From the NCBI RefSeq assembly GCF_014172405.1, contig NZ_WNXC01000006.1:1-64000 (forward strand): DNA of 64,000 nucleotides, given 5' to 3'. The position numbers and the translations under genes are program-made. Origin of the DNA: Pedobacter gandavensis. GTDB lineage: Bacteria; Bacteroidota; Bacteroidia; Sphingobacteriales; Sphingobacteriaceae. Under the pieces are notes generated by a model. The model ran no database searches and was not told the origin of the DNA. It saw only the letters and a program-made list of their open reading frames with translations. Positions 27,331 to 35,430 of the stretch are shown here, piece by piece; positions within the stretch are counted from its first letter, which is position 1; each line of letters opens with the position of its first letter.

Positions 27331-27369
27331 ATGAGTAGAGAAATTAAGTATAGCTGCCGCACTATTGCC

Positions 27370-29817
27370 TTAATTTTCAGCCGATTTGGTACGTTGGCTC
27401 TCCTCTTCGGCAGCATTCTTCGTGGCCCTGCTTTTTATTGCGCCTCCAAAATTGTAGCTAAATGACAGTCTTCCAATTCTGGTTTCCAGCTTATTCTCCC
27501 ATACTTGATTTATGGCACCTGAATTTTGCGTGTATCGGGATTTATAAGTCTCAAAGATATCTGTCACATTGAGTGCCAGTGTCCCTTTGTTTTTAAACAG
27601 CTTCTGACTTACCCCTGCAGTGAAAGTAAAAGAAGGATCATAGATCAGATTGCGTTCTTGGAATTTCCCGGTATAGCGCAGTAAAACTAAGAATGAAAAC
27701 TTCTTGGTCACCGAAAAAGCATCGTATGAGGAAGCTCCAAACCCTGGAATCCCAGAACTCTGCAGTTCATATCCATCAAAAACGCTTTTGTAAGTCCGCT
27801 GGTTATAATTGATACCGGTTGAAGTGTACCACCAAGAGTTGACTTGTTTATTATAGGCCACATGTGAAGAAAAATATTGTGTGTACTTATTGTTCTCTGG
27901 TTTGGTGCTGGTGATCTCCGTATTTTCAAATTTCCTGGAGAATGACGTGAAATCATTTTTAGTATAGCCATAAGCAACCGTGGCAAAAAAAGCATTTTTA
28001 AGATTGTAGGTCAATGCGGCATTATAAACGATCCCTGGTTTCAGCTCGGGATTTCCCTGTAAGAAGTTGTTCGCATCTAAAATTCTGATTAAGGGGTTCA
28101 GGTTTTCATAGGTAGGCCTGTTGATGTTCTTATTTAAATTTAGGTTCAGGCTATGCTTTTCATTGAATTTATAATCAAAATATAAGGATGGGAACAACTG
28201 GAAATACCGGCGGTTGTTATGCTCGCTGGTTTCAAAGAGGAGTCCTTTTCCTAGGGTATGCTCCCCACGAAGTCCAATCTGATAAGAAAAATGCGTTCCA
28301 TCTTTACTAAAAGTAGTGTAGATGGCATTGATCATTTCCGTATACTTAAAACGATCACTTTGACTAGGATCTAGTATTTGCAACCCAGTTTGAGTTATAA
28401 AAAATCTGTTCTCATTATCAGACCTGACGAAGCTGGTTTTCAATCCTAGTTCTATCCTGCGTTTTGATCCTAATGGCTGCGTATAATCTATTTTAGCGGC
28501 ATAAACTTTGTATTTACGTCCTTGATCCAGGAAACTCTTTAAAGCACTCACTTCTTCTTGGGCGCTCAGGCTGGTATTGTCATTGCCCGTCTGGTTGTCA
28601 TAATTATAGAAGTCCAGATCTGCGGTCAGCTCTTTTCCTAAAGTATCAATTTGTCGTAGAAAATGCATGCTATAGGACGAATTCAAGGTTTTTGCTTTCA
28701 CCAGATTCAAAAATAAGTCTTTCTCTTCAGTTTGATCCGCTATTAAGGGAGAAGATCTGGCATCTTTATGAAAGCGTTGAATGTTTTGAACGGTCGTAAA
28801 AGAGAGTGTTGTTTTCTTGGAAAGGTAGAAATCCAATCCAAGTGTAGGGGTATAAATCCGTGTACTTCTGACACTTTTAATATCCGAGCCAGTTTGCGCG
28901 GTCAAGAAGCCATTTTGGTCGAAGAAGTCAGTCATCACCTTCGTATCAAAGTTGTATTTATTGTAATTGTAATTGGTGTTCAACAATACATTGAAGCCAT
29001 CACCTTTGTAATTCAGGTTCAATCCTCCAACTTGCTTGCCATAGGTTCCTTGTCCGATGTTGGCAAAAACATTCCCATTTAAACCTCCTTTATAATTTCT
29101 CTTTCTAATGATATTGATGATCCCAGCTCCGCCTGCTGCATCGTATTTAGCAGAGGGATTGGCGATCAGTTCTATCTTTTGAATACCAGAGGGTGACATA
29201 CCCTTGAGTAGGCCTGCAAGTGCATCTGAGGACAAAGGGGTTGCCTTGCCGTCGATATAAATTTGAACACCTCTGCCATTCAGACTGATTTGATCATCCA
29301 CAGGATTCACCTGTACACCGGGAAGTTTATTCATGACCTCCATCATGGAGGGGCTGGATTGGAGGTTTTGATCCAGGTTAATGATCATCTTATCCGCTCT
29401 CCTTTCGAACAGGGGAATCCGACCTGTAATGGTGACGCCTGTGAGTACTTTTGAGTTTGGAAAGAGCTGAATCATCCCCAGATCAGTCAAAGGCGAGTTT
29501 TGACTCATCATCAGGCCGCTTTTTTTAAAGTCGCCATATCCCATGACTTTAATTTCCAGGAGATATTTTCCTGCTTTTACTTGCGTAAAAGAGAAATCGC
29601 CATTCTCCGCTCCGATCTGGCTCTTATAGATGACTGAATCATTTTCAAGTTTAAGAAAAATTGAAGCAAAGGGCAAAGTGGCTTTATGCTCATCCAGCAC
29701 CCTTCCTTTAATCGTACCTGAGAAGGTGTTCTGAGCGGATATTGAAAGGCTGATTGCCAAAAAAAGCAAGACAGCGACGCTGCTGATGGTGGTTCTTAAT
29801 GAGTATTGCATAAGCAT
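27370..29817 (-). CDS. TonB-type outer-membrane beta-barrel receptor with carboxypeptidase-regulatory domain
   Basis: 815 residues from ATG 29817 (ATG 29811 also possible). An upstream TTG at 29847 lies inside the -7 box and is rejected. The order is signal peptide (SLSISAQ), regulatory-like beta-sandwich (GTIKGRVLDEHKATLPFASI), plug with VMNKLPGVQVNPVDDQISL and IQKIELIANPSAKYDAAGGA, and a large barrel. It lacks SusC length (about 1000) and fits the outer-membrane beta-barrel family of small-solute or signalling receptors. No SusD is adjacent. The gene lies just downstream of an M56-TonB protein and BlaI, and a BlaI-like operator sits in its promoter, so repression by BlaI and relief by the M56 protein is likely (inference). 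Confidence 0.88.
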   Translation of the reverse strand: MLMQYSLRTTISSVAVLLFLAISLSISAQNTFSGTIKGRVLDEHKATLPFASIFLKLENDSVIYKSQIGAENGDFSFTQVKAGKYLLEIKVMGYGDFKKSGLMMSQNSPLTDLGMIQLFPNSKVLTGVTITGRIPLFERRADKMIINLDQNLQSSPSMMEVMNKLPGVQVNPVDDQISLNGRGVQIYIDGKATPLSSDALAGLLKGMSPSGIQKIELIANPSAKYDAAGGAGIINIIRKRNYKGGLNGNVFANIGQGTYGKQVGGLNLNYKGDGFNVLLNTNYNYNKYNFDTKVMTDFFDQNGFLTAQTGSDIKSVRSTRIYTPTLGLDFYLSKKTTLSFTTVQNIQRFHKDARSSPLIADQTEEKDLFLNLVKAKTLNSSYSMHFLRQIDTLGKELTADLDFYNYDNQTGNDNTSLSAQEEVSALKSFLDQGRKYKVYAAKIDYTQPLGSKRRIELGLKTSFVRSDNENRFFITQTGLQILDPSQSDRFKYTEMINAIYTTFSKDGTHFSYQIGLRGEHTLGKGLLFETSEHNNRRYFQLFPSLYFDYKFNEKHSLNLNLNKNINRPTYENLNPLIRILDANNFLQGNPELKPGIVYNAALTYNLKNAFFATVAYGYTKNDFTSFSRKFENTEITSTKPENNKYTQYFSSHVAYNKQVNSWWYTSTGINYNQRTYKSVFDGYELQSSGIPGFGASSYDAFSVTKKFSFLVLLRYTGKFQERNLIYDPSFTFTAGVSQKLFKNKGTLALNVTDIFETYKSRYTQNSGAINQVWENKLETRIGRLSFSYNFGGAIKSRATKNAAEEESQRTKSAEN

Positions 29818-29844
29818 AAGTTTGTTCCATAAAGATTTATAAAA

Positions 29845-29887
29845 CAAACTTAAGCCTAAGAAATTAGTTATACAACTAATTTCTTAG
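29845..29887 (-). promoter_or_regulatory. Receptor promoter with 14-bp-arm operator
   Basis: On the minus strand the -7 box is TAAGTTTG (29845-29852) and the -33 TTG is at 29873-29875 (20-bp spacer). A perfect inverted repeat with 14-bp arms CTAAGAAATTAGTT / AACTAATTTCTTAG and a 4-bp ATAC spacer (29856-29887) covers both the spacer and the -33 box. A weaker half-site TTAGTTGTA lies at about 29904-29912. A related AATTAGTTATAAC occurs just upstream of blaI (about 31547-31561). Confidence 0.75.
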
Positions 29888-29956
29888 TTTTATTACTTAA
29901 AAATTAGTTGTAGACCTAAAAACACAGTTAAAAGAGTCTTATACTAGTTTTTAAGT

Positions 29957-31138
29957 TTATTTCTTATGCTTAAAATCTACCCCGATATCATACCTGATTC
30001 TAACCGGAGCGCCGTTTCCCTTACCAGGAATCCATTTTGGCGAATTTCTGATGACCCGTAATGCTTCTTTATCTATATCCGGGCTTACGCTTTCTTTTAC
30101 AGCGGCATCAGTCACCGAACCATCTTTATCGATGACAAAAGTGACAACTACCTTCCCTTCCAATCCTTTCTTCAAATCTTTTTCCGGGTATTTAGTTGCT
30201 TCTTTAAGATAGGTTATAAAATTATTGAGCCCACCTGGAAATGTTGCTCCATAGGTATCATTTACATTTCTATTAAGACCATTGGCCTGCGCAACCAACC
30301 CATGAGTAGCTCCAGTGTCCCCTATTGCCTTACTTCCGTTTACAGCGGAAGAAAGTAATAACAGCGTGGAAAGCAGTGGAATCAACCAGAGATATTTCCA
30401 CAATGACCGTTGATCAGACCTTTCTTTTTGCAGCATAAGGATTCTCTTTTTAACTTCTGACTGGCGAACAAAGGAGTTGGTTAATTCCGGATTTACCCCC
30501 AAGGCTTTACTAAGCAGCAGCAAAGCATAATTTCTTTTACTCCCTTCAAATTCAGCCGCAGCCTCATCAGCCAGGTATTCATGAATACTTTTGATACTTG
30601 ATTTATATAGATAAATTACTGGATTGAACCAGACAATCAGTCCGGCAAGCTCCATCAACAATATATCTACGCTATGAAATTGCTGAATATGAACCTCTTC
30701 ATGCCTGTTGATTGTTTCAAAATCAGAGAGGTTTGGATCTACCCTTTTGAACCTGAAAAAAGAAAAAGCAGTTCCTTTAAGCGGACTGCGCAGCTTAGCG
30801 CGCAGGGTCCACAACTTATAAGTCAATAGCAAGGTGGCCAAAGCCAGACCGACAAAATACAATGTGGTGGCCAACTGCATCCAGTCGACATTTGTATTTG
30901 GTGTCCCCGTCTCAGTGACTAATATATCCGCGATTTTCAATTCCATCTCCTGACTGACAGCGCTCCTATTCAACCATTCAAAACGCAAAATTGGAAGGGC
31001 AAAAGAAAAACACACTGCAGTCATCAGATAAACCCGATTCCACATAAAGAAAGTTTCCTTTTGAAGAAACAGTCTATAAAAAGAATAGAAAACAAGCAGT
31101 GCCACATTGACTTGAAGGAGGAAGCTAAATAAACCCAT
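29957..31138 (-). CDS. M56-family (BlaR1-like) metalloprotease fused to a TonB C-terminal domain
   Basis: 393 residues. N-terminal TM helices are at about 5-20, 38-55 and 88-105. The zinc protease motif HEEVH is near residue 146, and the downstream ligand region EYLADEAAA follows. Another TM is at about 250-268. The TonB C-terminal fold follows (about 310-390, GLEGKVVVTFVIDKDGSVTD). BlaR1 proteins sense outside signals and cut BlaI; a TonB tail in place of a penicillin-binding sensor is common in Bacteroidota. It is coupled to blaI (4-bp gap) and next to a barrel receptor, so it may both energise and report on that receptor (inference). Confidence 0.85.
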   Translation of the reverse strand: MGLFSFLLQVNVALLVFYSFYRLFLQKETFFMWNRVYLMTAVCFSFALPILRFEWLNRSAVSQEMELKIADILVTETGTPNTNVDWMQLATTLYFVGLALATLLLTYKLWTLRAKLRSPLKGTAFSFFRFKRVDPNLSDFETINRHEEVHIQQFHSVDILLMELAGLIVWFNPVIYLYKSSIKSIHEYLADEAAAEFEGSKRNYALLLLSKALGVNPELTNSFVRQSEVKKRILMLQKERSDQRSLWKYLWLIPLLSTLLLLSSAVNGSKAIGDTGATHGLVAQANGLNRNVNDTYGATFPGGLNNFITYLKEATKYPEKDLKKGLEGKVVVTFVIDKDGSVTDAAVKESVSPDIDKEALRVIRNSPKWIPGKGNGAPVRIRYDIGVDFKHKK

Positions 31139-31142
31139 TGCG

Positions 31143-31511
31143 TTAATCTTTTATATTGTCTATGATTCTTAAAATTTCATCTGTTTCTTTTAGGTTCATA
31201 TTCTTCTCTTTCATAAAGAAAGAGAAAAGGTCCTGGATAGAATTCTCAAAATAATCTGTCAGGAGTTTCTGAGCCTGATGGCGAGTATAGTCGACCTTAC
31301 TAATCAATGGATAATACCGATGTGTTCTGCCGAATGCTTCATACCCAATAAAACCCTTCGTTTCCAGGATTCTAATGATGGTGGACGCCGTATTATAGGC
31401 CGGCTTAGGTTCTGGTAACTCCGCAATCAGTTCTTTTACAAATGCTTTTTCCAACTTCCACAGTAATTGCATGAGTTGTTCTTCTGCCTTTGTCAGGTCC
31501 TTAATTTCCAT
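31143..31511 (-). CDS. blaI: BlaI/MecI-family transcriptional repressor
   Basis: 122 residues. Winged helix (LTKAEEQLMQLLWKLEKAFV, then YNTASTIIRILETKGFIGYE) is followed by the C-terminal dimerisation and cleavage helices (FENSIQDLFSFFMKEKN). BlaI is inactivated when its M56 partner is triggered. First gene of the blaI-M56 pair, 4 bp from it. The upstream region holds an AGTTATAACT palindrome (31547-31556) over a -7-like TAACTTTA (31544-31551), consistent with autoregulation. Native resistance role is not implied: no beta-lactamase gene is adjacent. Confidence 0.88.
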   Translation of the reverse strand: MEIKDLTKAEEQLMQLLWKLEKAFVKELIAELPEPKPAYNTASTIIRILETKGFIGYEAFGRTHRYYPLISKVDYTRHQAQKLLTDYFENSIQDLFSFFMKEKNMNLKETDEILRIIDNIKD

Positions 31512-31619
31512 ATTGATGAATTAATAAGCGTTAAACTCATGCTTAAAGTTATAACTAATTCTTTAGGGAATTAAATTACAGGGCTATAAATTTTATTTAT
31601 TTTAAGGAAGATGGGAATT

Positions 31620-32426
31620 TTAGGCCGTTCCATTTTCCAGGAAATCCGCATAAAAATCAGGTACTGCGCTGTTTCTAATTCCAGCAATGGTTTCTGTTAT
31701 GGGATAATCCACTTTTCTAAGGACGGGCTTCAGGCGCTCGAGTCCAATGGCCTGGCTGGCGCTAAGAATTTCCAATTGCAAATAGCAGGCTTTGCGGTCT
31801 TTCTCTTTTGATCGACCAACTGAGCCTACATTAATCAAAAGATTTCTCCTTTGTGCAGTTGAGCTTGACAAACTATCTATAGTGGATTTAGCGGTTGCTT
31901 CAATACCGGATCCTGGTAAATATCGTATAAAAGAAAGGTGGGTATGTCCAGCAATGATCACTTCTACTTGTGCTTTCTGGAACATTTCAGAAAGCCTGCG
32001 CTCTTCCGTATCTTCATACAGATACGCTTCATTACTATCAGGGCTTCCATGAACCAATAAAATGGAGATTCCTTCAGTTTCGATATGTAAAGTAGCGGGT
32101 AAAGTTGCGAGAAAGGCTTTGTTTTCCGCGGTAATGCTATTTTTCGTATCATTGATGGCTTCTAAACGTGCTTCTTGTTCGCTTAAACTGTGTTTAATCA
32201 GTGGAAGAACCGGATGATCAAAAGCGATCCGTTCATCATGATTCCCCATGATGGTGGGAATGTTCCTTTCTTTAATCAGTCCAATCACTTCATTAGGCCA
32301 TGGCGCAGCATCAGTTAAATCCCCCAGGCAATAAATTCGATCAGGGTTAAATGAGGAGATATCGGCTAAAACTGCATTTAGAGCGGGTAAGTTGGCATGA
32401 ATATCACTGATAATCGCTATTTTCAT
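31620..32426 (-). CDS. Calcineurin-like metallophosphoesterase (YfcE/MJ0936 type)
   Basis: 268 residues from ATG 32426 (MKIAIISDIHAN). A longer frame from 32471 adds a nonconserved lead. Metal ligands are seen in SDIH, LGDLTD, GNHDE, LVHGS and AGHTHLS, the full calcineurin set. These enzymes cleave phosphodiesters or act on nucleotides; substrate unknown. A C-terminal extension of about 70 residues (AQRRNLLINVGSVGRS) completes the fold. Single gene. Confidence 0.88.
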   Translation of the reverse strand: MKIAIISDIHANLPALNAVLADISSFNPDRIYCLGDLTDAAPWPNEVIGLIKERNIPTIMGNHDERIAFDHPVLPLIKHSLSEQEARLEAINDTKNSITAENKAFLATLPATLHIETEGISILLVHGSPDSNEAYLYEDTEERRLSEMFQKAQVEVIIAGHTHLSFIRYLPGSGIEATAKSTIDSLSSSTAQRRNLLINVGSVGRSKEKDRKACYLQLEILSASQAIGLERLKPVLRKVDYPITETIAGIRNSAVPDFYADFLENGTA

Positions 32427-32569
32427 TGGAAGGATTCTGGTTAATAAGTCTGTCGGGGTCAACAGCAACAAAGATCACATTTCAACTGCGGTCAAAGTTG
32501 TACTATTAGCTGAAAACTTTGTACAATTTAATAAAATCTTCGTTCGATATCTGGCAGCAGCGCATCAGT

Positions 32570-33247
32570 TTAAGCGCCACCTTCTAAATCCTGCTCATTA
32601 CGGATCTTATGTACAAATTTAGCAAGCTCCCTGGTATGGTTGTCCAGCATAACCGCAGATTCTTTAATCCCATCAATGATAATTTTCAGGTCTTTTGGAG
32701 AACTCAGGGAATGGTCAATCAAATCGGATAGCCCCAGGATTTTCACTACTGGTTGCCTAAGTTCATGAGAAATTTTAAACAGCATTTCTTCCATTGCGTT
32801 GACTTGATCTTCTCTATCTCTTTCTTCTTTTTCTTTACGTTCAGAAATGAGTGTTCTAAGGGAAAGGTATTGTACAGGTTTACCGGATAAGTCTTTGATT
32901 GGAACAATCACACTATCCACCCAGTAATAGGATCCATCTTTGGCTTGATTTTTAATTTCGCCATGCCAGACTCCTCCCTTTCCAATCGTCTTCCACATCT
33001 TTTTAAGGAAATCTTTTGGATGAAAACCAGAATTAACAATTCGGTGATCCTGGCCCAGCAACTCCTGTCTGCTGAATTTTGAGACCTCACAAAAACGTTG
33101 GTTTACATGAATAATTGTCCCCTTTACATCTGTGATAGAAGAAATTATACTGGTATCTACTGCTTCCTGGTAAGCCATTAACAATGGCACCAGTCGTTCT
33201 TGAGAACCATCCGTCATGTACACTTCAACCTCCTTTAATATTCCCAT
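32570..33247 (-). CDS. PAS protein ending in a histidine-kinase dimerisation helix, no ATPase domain
   Basis: 225 residues. A PAS fold (about 30-140: GTIIHVNQRFCEVSKFSRQE to VQYLSLRTLISERKEKEERD) leads into a helix with a phospho-acceptor-like His in FKISHELRQPVVKILGLSDL. The second helix follows and the protein then stops. No N, G1 or G2 box exists, and the next gene is unrelated. It could be a phosphotransfer or dimerisation partner of another kinase, or a truncated kinase. The intact stop and the clear terminal helix argue against recent decay. Confidence 0.75.
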   Translation of the reverse strand: MGILKEVEVYMTDGSQERLVPLLMAYQEAVDTSIISSITDVKGTIIHVNQRFCEVSKFSRQELLGQDHRIVNSGFHPKDFLKKMWKTIGKGGVWHGEIKNQAKDGSYYWVDSVIVPIKDLSGKPVQYLSLRTLISERKEKEERDREDQVNAMEEMLFKISHELRQPVVKILGLSDLIDHSLSSPKDLKIIIDGIKESAVMLDNHTRELAKFVHKIRNEQDLEGGA

Positions 33248-33328
33248 AAGCGCTCAAATTTACAATTTGAGCTGAATTTATAGGCAATAAAAAGCAAATT
33301 TAGAACACCCAGTTAAATTTCAACAACC

Positions 33329-34207
33329 TTAAAGCACAGTATGCGTTTCCGGAGGAAACACCAGCAAAGGCAGCTTCACATGAACGGCCATTTTTTGTGT
33401 ATGACTACCCTCGAATAATCTTTTGATAAAAGGATGTCTTCGATGAACCATAGCCAGCATATCGATATCTACATGATCGGTTAACCAGGATAGACCTTCA
33501 TTAACCCGCATATCTTTAACATGACGGTAGTAGACCTTATGGTAATGCACTTTGCAGGTTACCTCATTTAAAAAGTCGTCAACTTTCTTTTGATGAATTT
33601 CTGGATCAAAATCATCAGGAGTAATGTGTACAATAAGGATTTCGGCATTAAAAGGTCTGGCAAAAAGCGCCAGTGAGTGAATTAATTCAAGGTCCCCGTT
33701 ACTTAGATCGGTTGCAAATGCAATTCTCTTTATTGGCTTAAAATCTGTTCCTGGTGGAACCAGTAATATTGGAAAACTGGCATTATCTATTAAATCCCGA
33801 CTGGTGCTTCCCAGAAAAAACCGGTTTAAGCCTCCTACTCCAGAGGTACCCATCACAACCAGGTTGATTTTTTCCTTTTCCACCAACATCTTTAACACTT
33901 CAGGGACAGTGCCAATTTCTGCCTTAACCTCTATTGGAGGATGTTCTTCTATGGAGATGTCGGCATCATGACTGCTCTTTTTCAACTTTTCAGAAAGTTT
34001 CTTTAGCTGGTGATTGGCATCTTTTCTCAAAGTTCCCAAATCCATCAATGGCCAGGCGATTTGTGGAGACATCTGGGCTGCTGCGGGCACCATAATGGCA
34101 TTACAAAGTTTAAGTTTGGCTTTCATTTTTTTACCCAGTTCCAAAGCATAAAATGCGGCGTGGTCTGCGTTAGGAGAAAAATCGGTAGGAATTAAGATAG
34201 TTTTCAT
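33329..34207 (-). CDS. Universal stress protein, two UspA domains
   Basis: 292 residues, two tandem Usp folds (about 1-150 and 152-290). The first keeps the ATP-binding motif G-x2-G-x9-GS (GTSGVGGLNRFFLGST). The second has lost it (MVHRRHPFIKRLFEGSH), so only half of the protein should bind ATP. Usp proteins help cells survive starvation or stress. Tandem Usp proteins are common in Bacteroidota. Single gene with promoter and no visible partners. Confidence 0.88.
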   Translation of the reverse strand: MKTILIPTDFSPNADHAAFYALELGKKMKAKLKLCNAIMVPAAAQMSPQIAWPLMDLGTLRKDANHQLKKLSEKLKKSSHDADISIEEHPPIEVKAEIGTVPEVLKMLVEKEKINLVVMGTSGVGGLNRFFLGSTSRDLIDNASFPILLVPPGTDFKPIKRIAFATDLSNGDLELIHSLALFARPFNAEILIVHITPDDFDPEIHQKKVDDFLNEVTCKVHYHKVYYRHVKDMRVNEGLSWLTDHVDIDMLAMVHRRHPFIKRLFEGSHTQKMAVHVKLPLLVFPPETHTVL

Positions 34208-34307
34208 CTGCTGCGTTTTAATTGATCTATAACTAAGGTCAACAATCCTAAATTAAAGAAACATGATATATATCATATTAAACACTGATTATGAACCCAT
34301 TTGTTTT

Positions 34308-34360
34308 AAAAAAAAACATCCTGTCTTCATTTGACCGTTTAAAGCCAACAAAGACAGGAT
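34308..34360. terminator. Terminator downstream of nrdF
   Basis: ATCCTGTCTT (34318-34327) pairs with AAGACAGGAT (34351-34360). On the minus strand it is followed by a long T-run (34308-34316). Confidence 0.82.
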
Positions 34361-34408
34361 ATTTTTATTTTAAAAAGCTTGAATCCTAAAAAACGCAAGC
34401 GTTCTTTT

Positions 34409-35392
34409 TTAGAAAACCGGTTCTGCAGCAACCTGGAAATCTTCATCTCTCAGGTGTACCACTTCCATGCTTTTTTCATAGTTTGTTGACTTCTTAGAGA
34501 AGAAATCATGTTGCGTTGTTTCTCCGTTTAGGCCATTCAACACGATAGAATTAACCGATTTCACTTCAAAAAGCTCTTCAAAACCAAGGTTCATCATTGC
34601 TTTATTGGCATTATATCTTACGTATTCTTTTACATCCGCAGTTAAACCAACTTCCGTATACAATTCATCTGTATACTTCAATTCATTTTCATAAAGCTCC
34701 ATCAAAAGATCAATCAGCTCTTGCTTACTTTTTTCTGGATCTGGTAGTTTTTTATAAAGATCCTGGGCCAATAGGCCTACAAATACGCCGTGAATAGACT
34801 CATCCGCAACAATCTTTTTAATGATGTCAGCACTAGCTACCATTTGTCCTTGTCCGGCCAACCACAGTGGCATAAAGAATCCGCTATAGAATAAGAAAGA
34901 TTCTAACAATACAGAGGCTGCAAGGCCCATGAACAAAGTTTCGTCACTTACCTGCTGTGCGTCCAGGTTTCTATAGTACTTATCAATCGTACTTGCTTTA
35001 TGTTGTAACAGCTTATTATTTTCCACCCATTCAAACAGCTCATTGATTTCTGCGGTACTATTTACCGTAGTAAAAATGGTAGAATAAGACTTGGCGTGAA
35101 TTGCTTCCATCATACACATAAACGACAATACCGCTTTATTTTGCAGTCCGTCAATATGGTCTAACAATTTAGGCATTCCGGTATGGCTTTGCAGGGTATC
35201 TAATAAAGTAAGGCCACCCAATGCTTTTTTATAAGCTTCCTGGATTTCCGGGCTCAAAGACTTCCAGCTATCGATATCTTTAGAAGGAATATACTCGGTA
35301 TCCACCCAAAACTGACGAAGATTTTGCTCCCAGAACATTCCTGCGTAATCATTTTCAGGTGTATTCCAGTTTACTGCTTTATATGAACTCAT
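34409..35392 (-). CDS. nrdF: Class Ib ribonucleotide reductase, beta (radical) subunit
   Basis: 327 residues, the class Ib size. The metal and radical residues are visible: Asp65 (LTLLDTLQS), Glu96 and His99 (MMEAIHAKSYS), radical Tyr103, Glu164 (LLESFLFY), Glu198 and His201 (ADESIHG). The spacing matches E. coli NrdF with a 2-residue shift. It holds the dimetal-tyrosyl cofactor (Mn with NrdI, or Fe) that starts ribonucleotide reduction in NrdE. Last gene of nrdHIEF, 38 bp after nrdE. Confidence 0.93.
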   Translation of the reverse strand: MSSYKAVNWNTPENDYAGMFWEQNLRQFWVDTEYIPSKDIDSWKSLSPEIQEAYKKALGGLTLLDTLQSHTGMPKLLDHIDGLQNKAVLSFMCMMEAIHAKSYSTIFTTVNSTAEINELFEWVENNKLLQHKASTIDKYYRNLDAQQVSDETLFMGLAASVLLESFLFYSGFFMPLWLAGQGQMVASADIIKKIVADESIHGVFVGLLAQDLYKKLPDPEKSKQELIDLLMELYENELKYTDELYTEVGLTADVKEYVRYNANKAMMNLGFEELFEVKSVNSIVLNGLNGETTQHDFFSKKSTNYEKSMEVVHLRDEDFQVAAEPVF

Positions 35393-35430
35393 TTATATAA
35401 TTTAATAAGGTAATTAATTGCTGCCGGGAC

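Noticed and set aside
29818..29847. TTG start of the barrel receptor at 29847
   Set aside because: It falls inside the -7 box TAAGTTTG; ATG 29817 or 29811 gives a proper signal peptide.
29957..31511. Beta-lactam resistance locus
   Set aside because: BlaI and a BlaR1-like M56 protein are present but there is no beta-lactamase, and the sensor has a TonB tail in place of a penicillin-binding domain.
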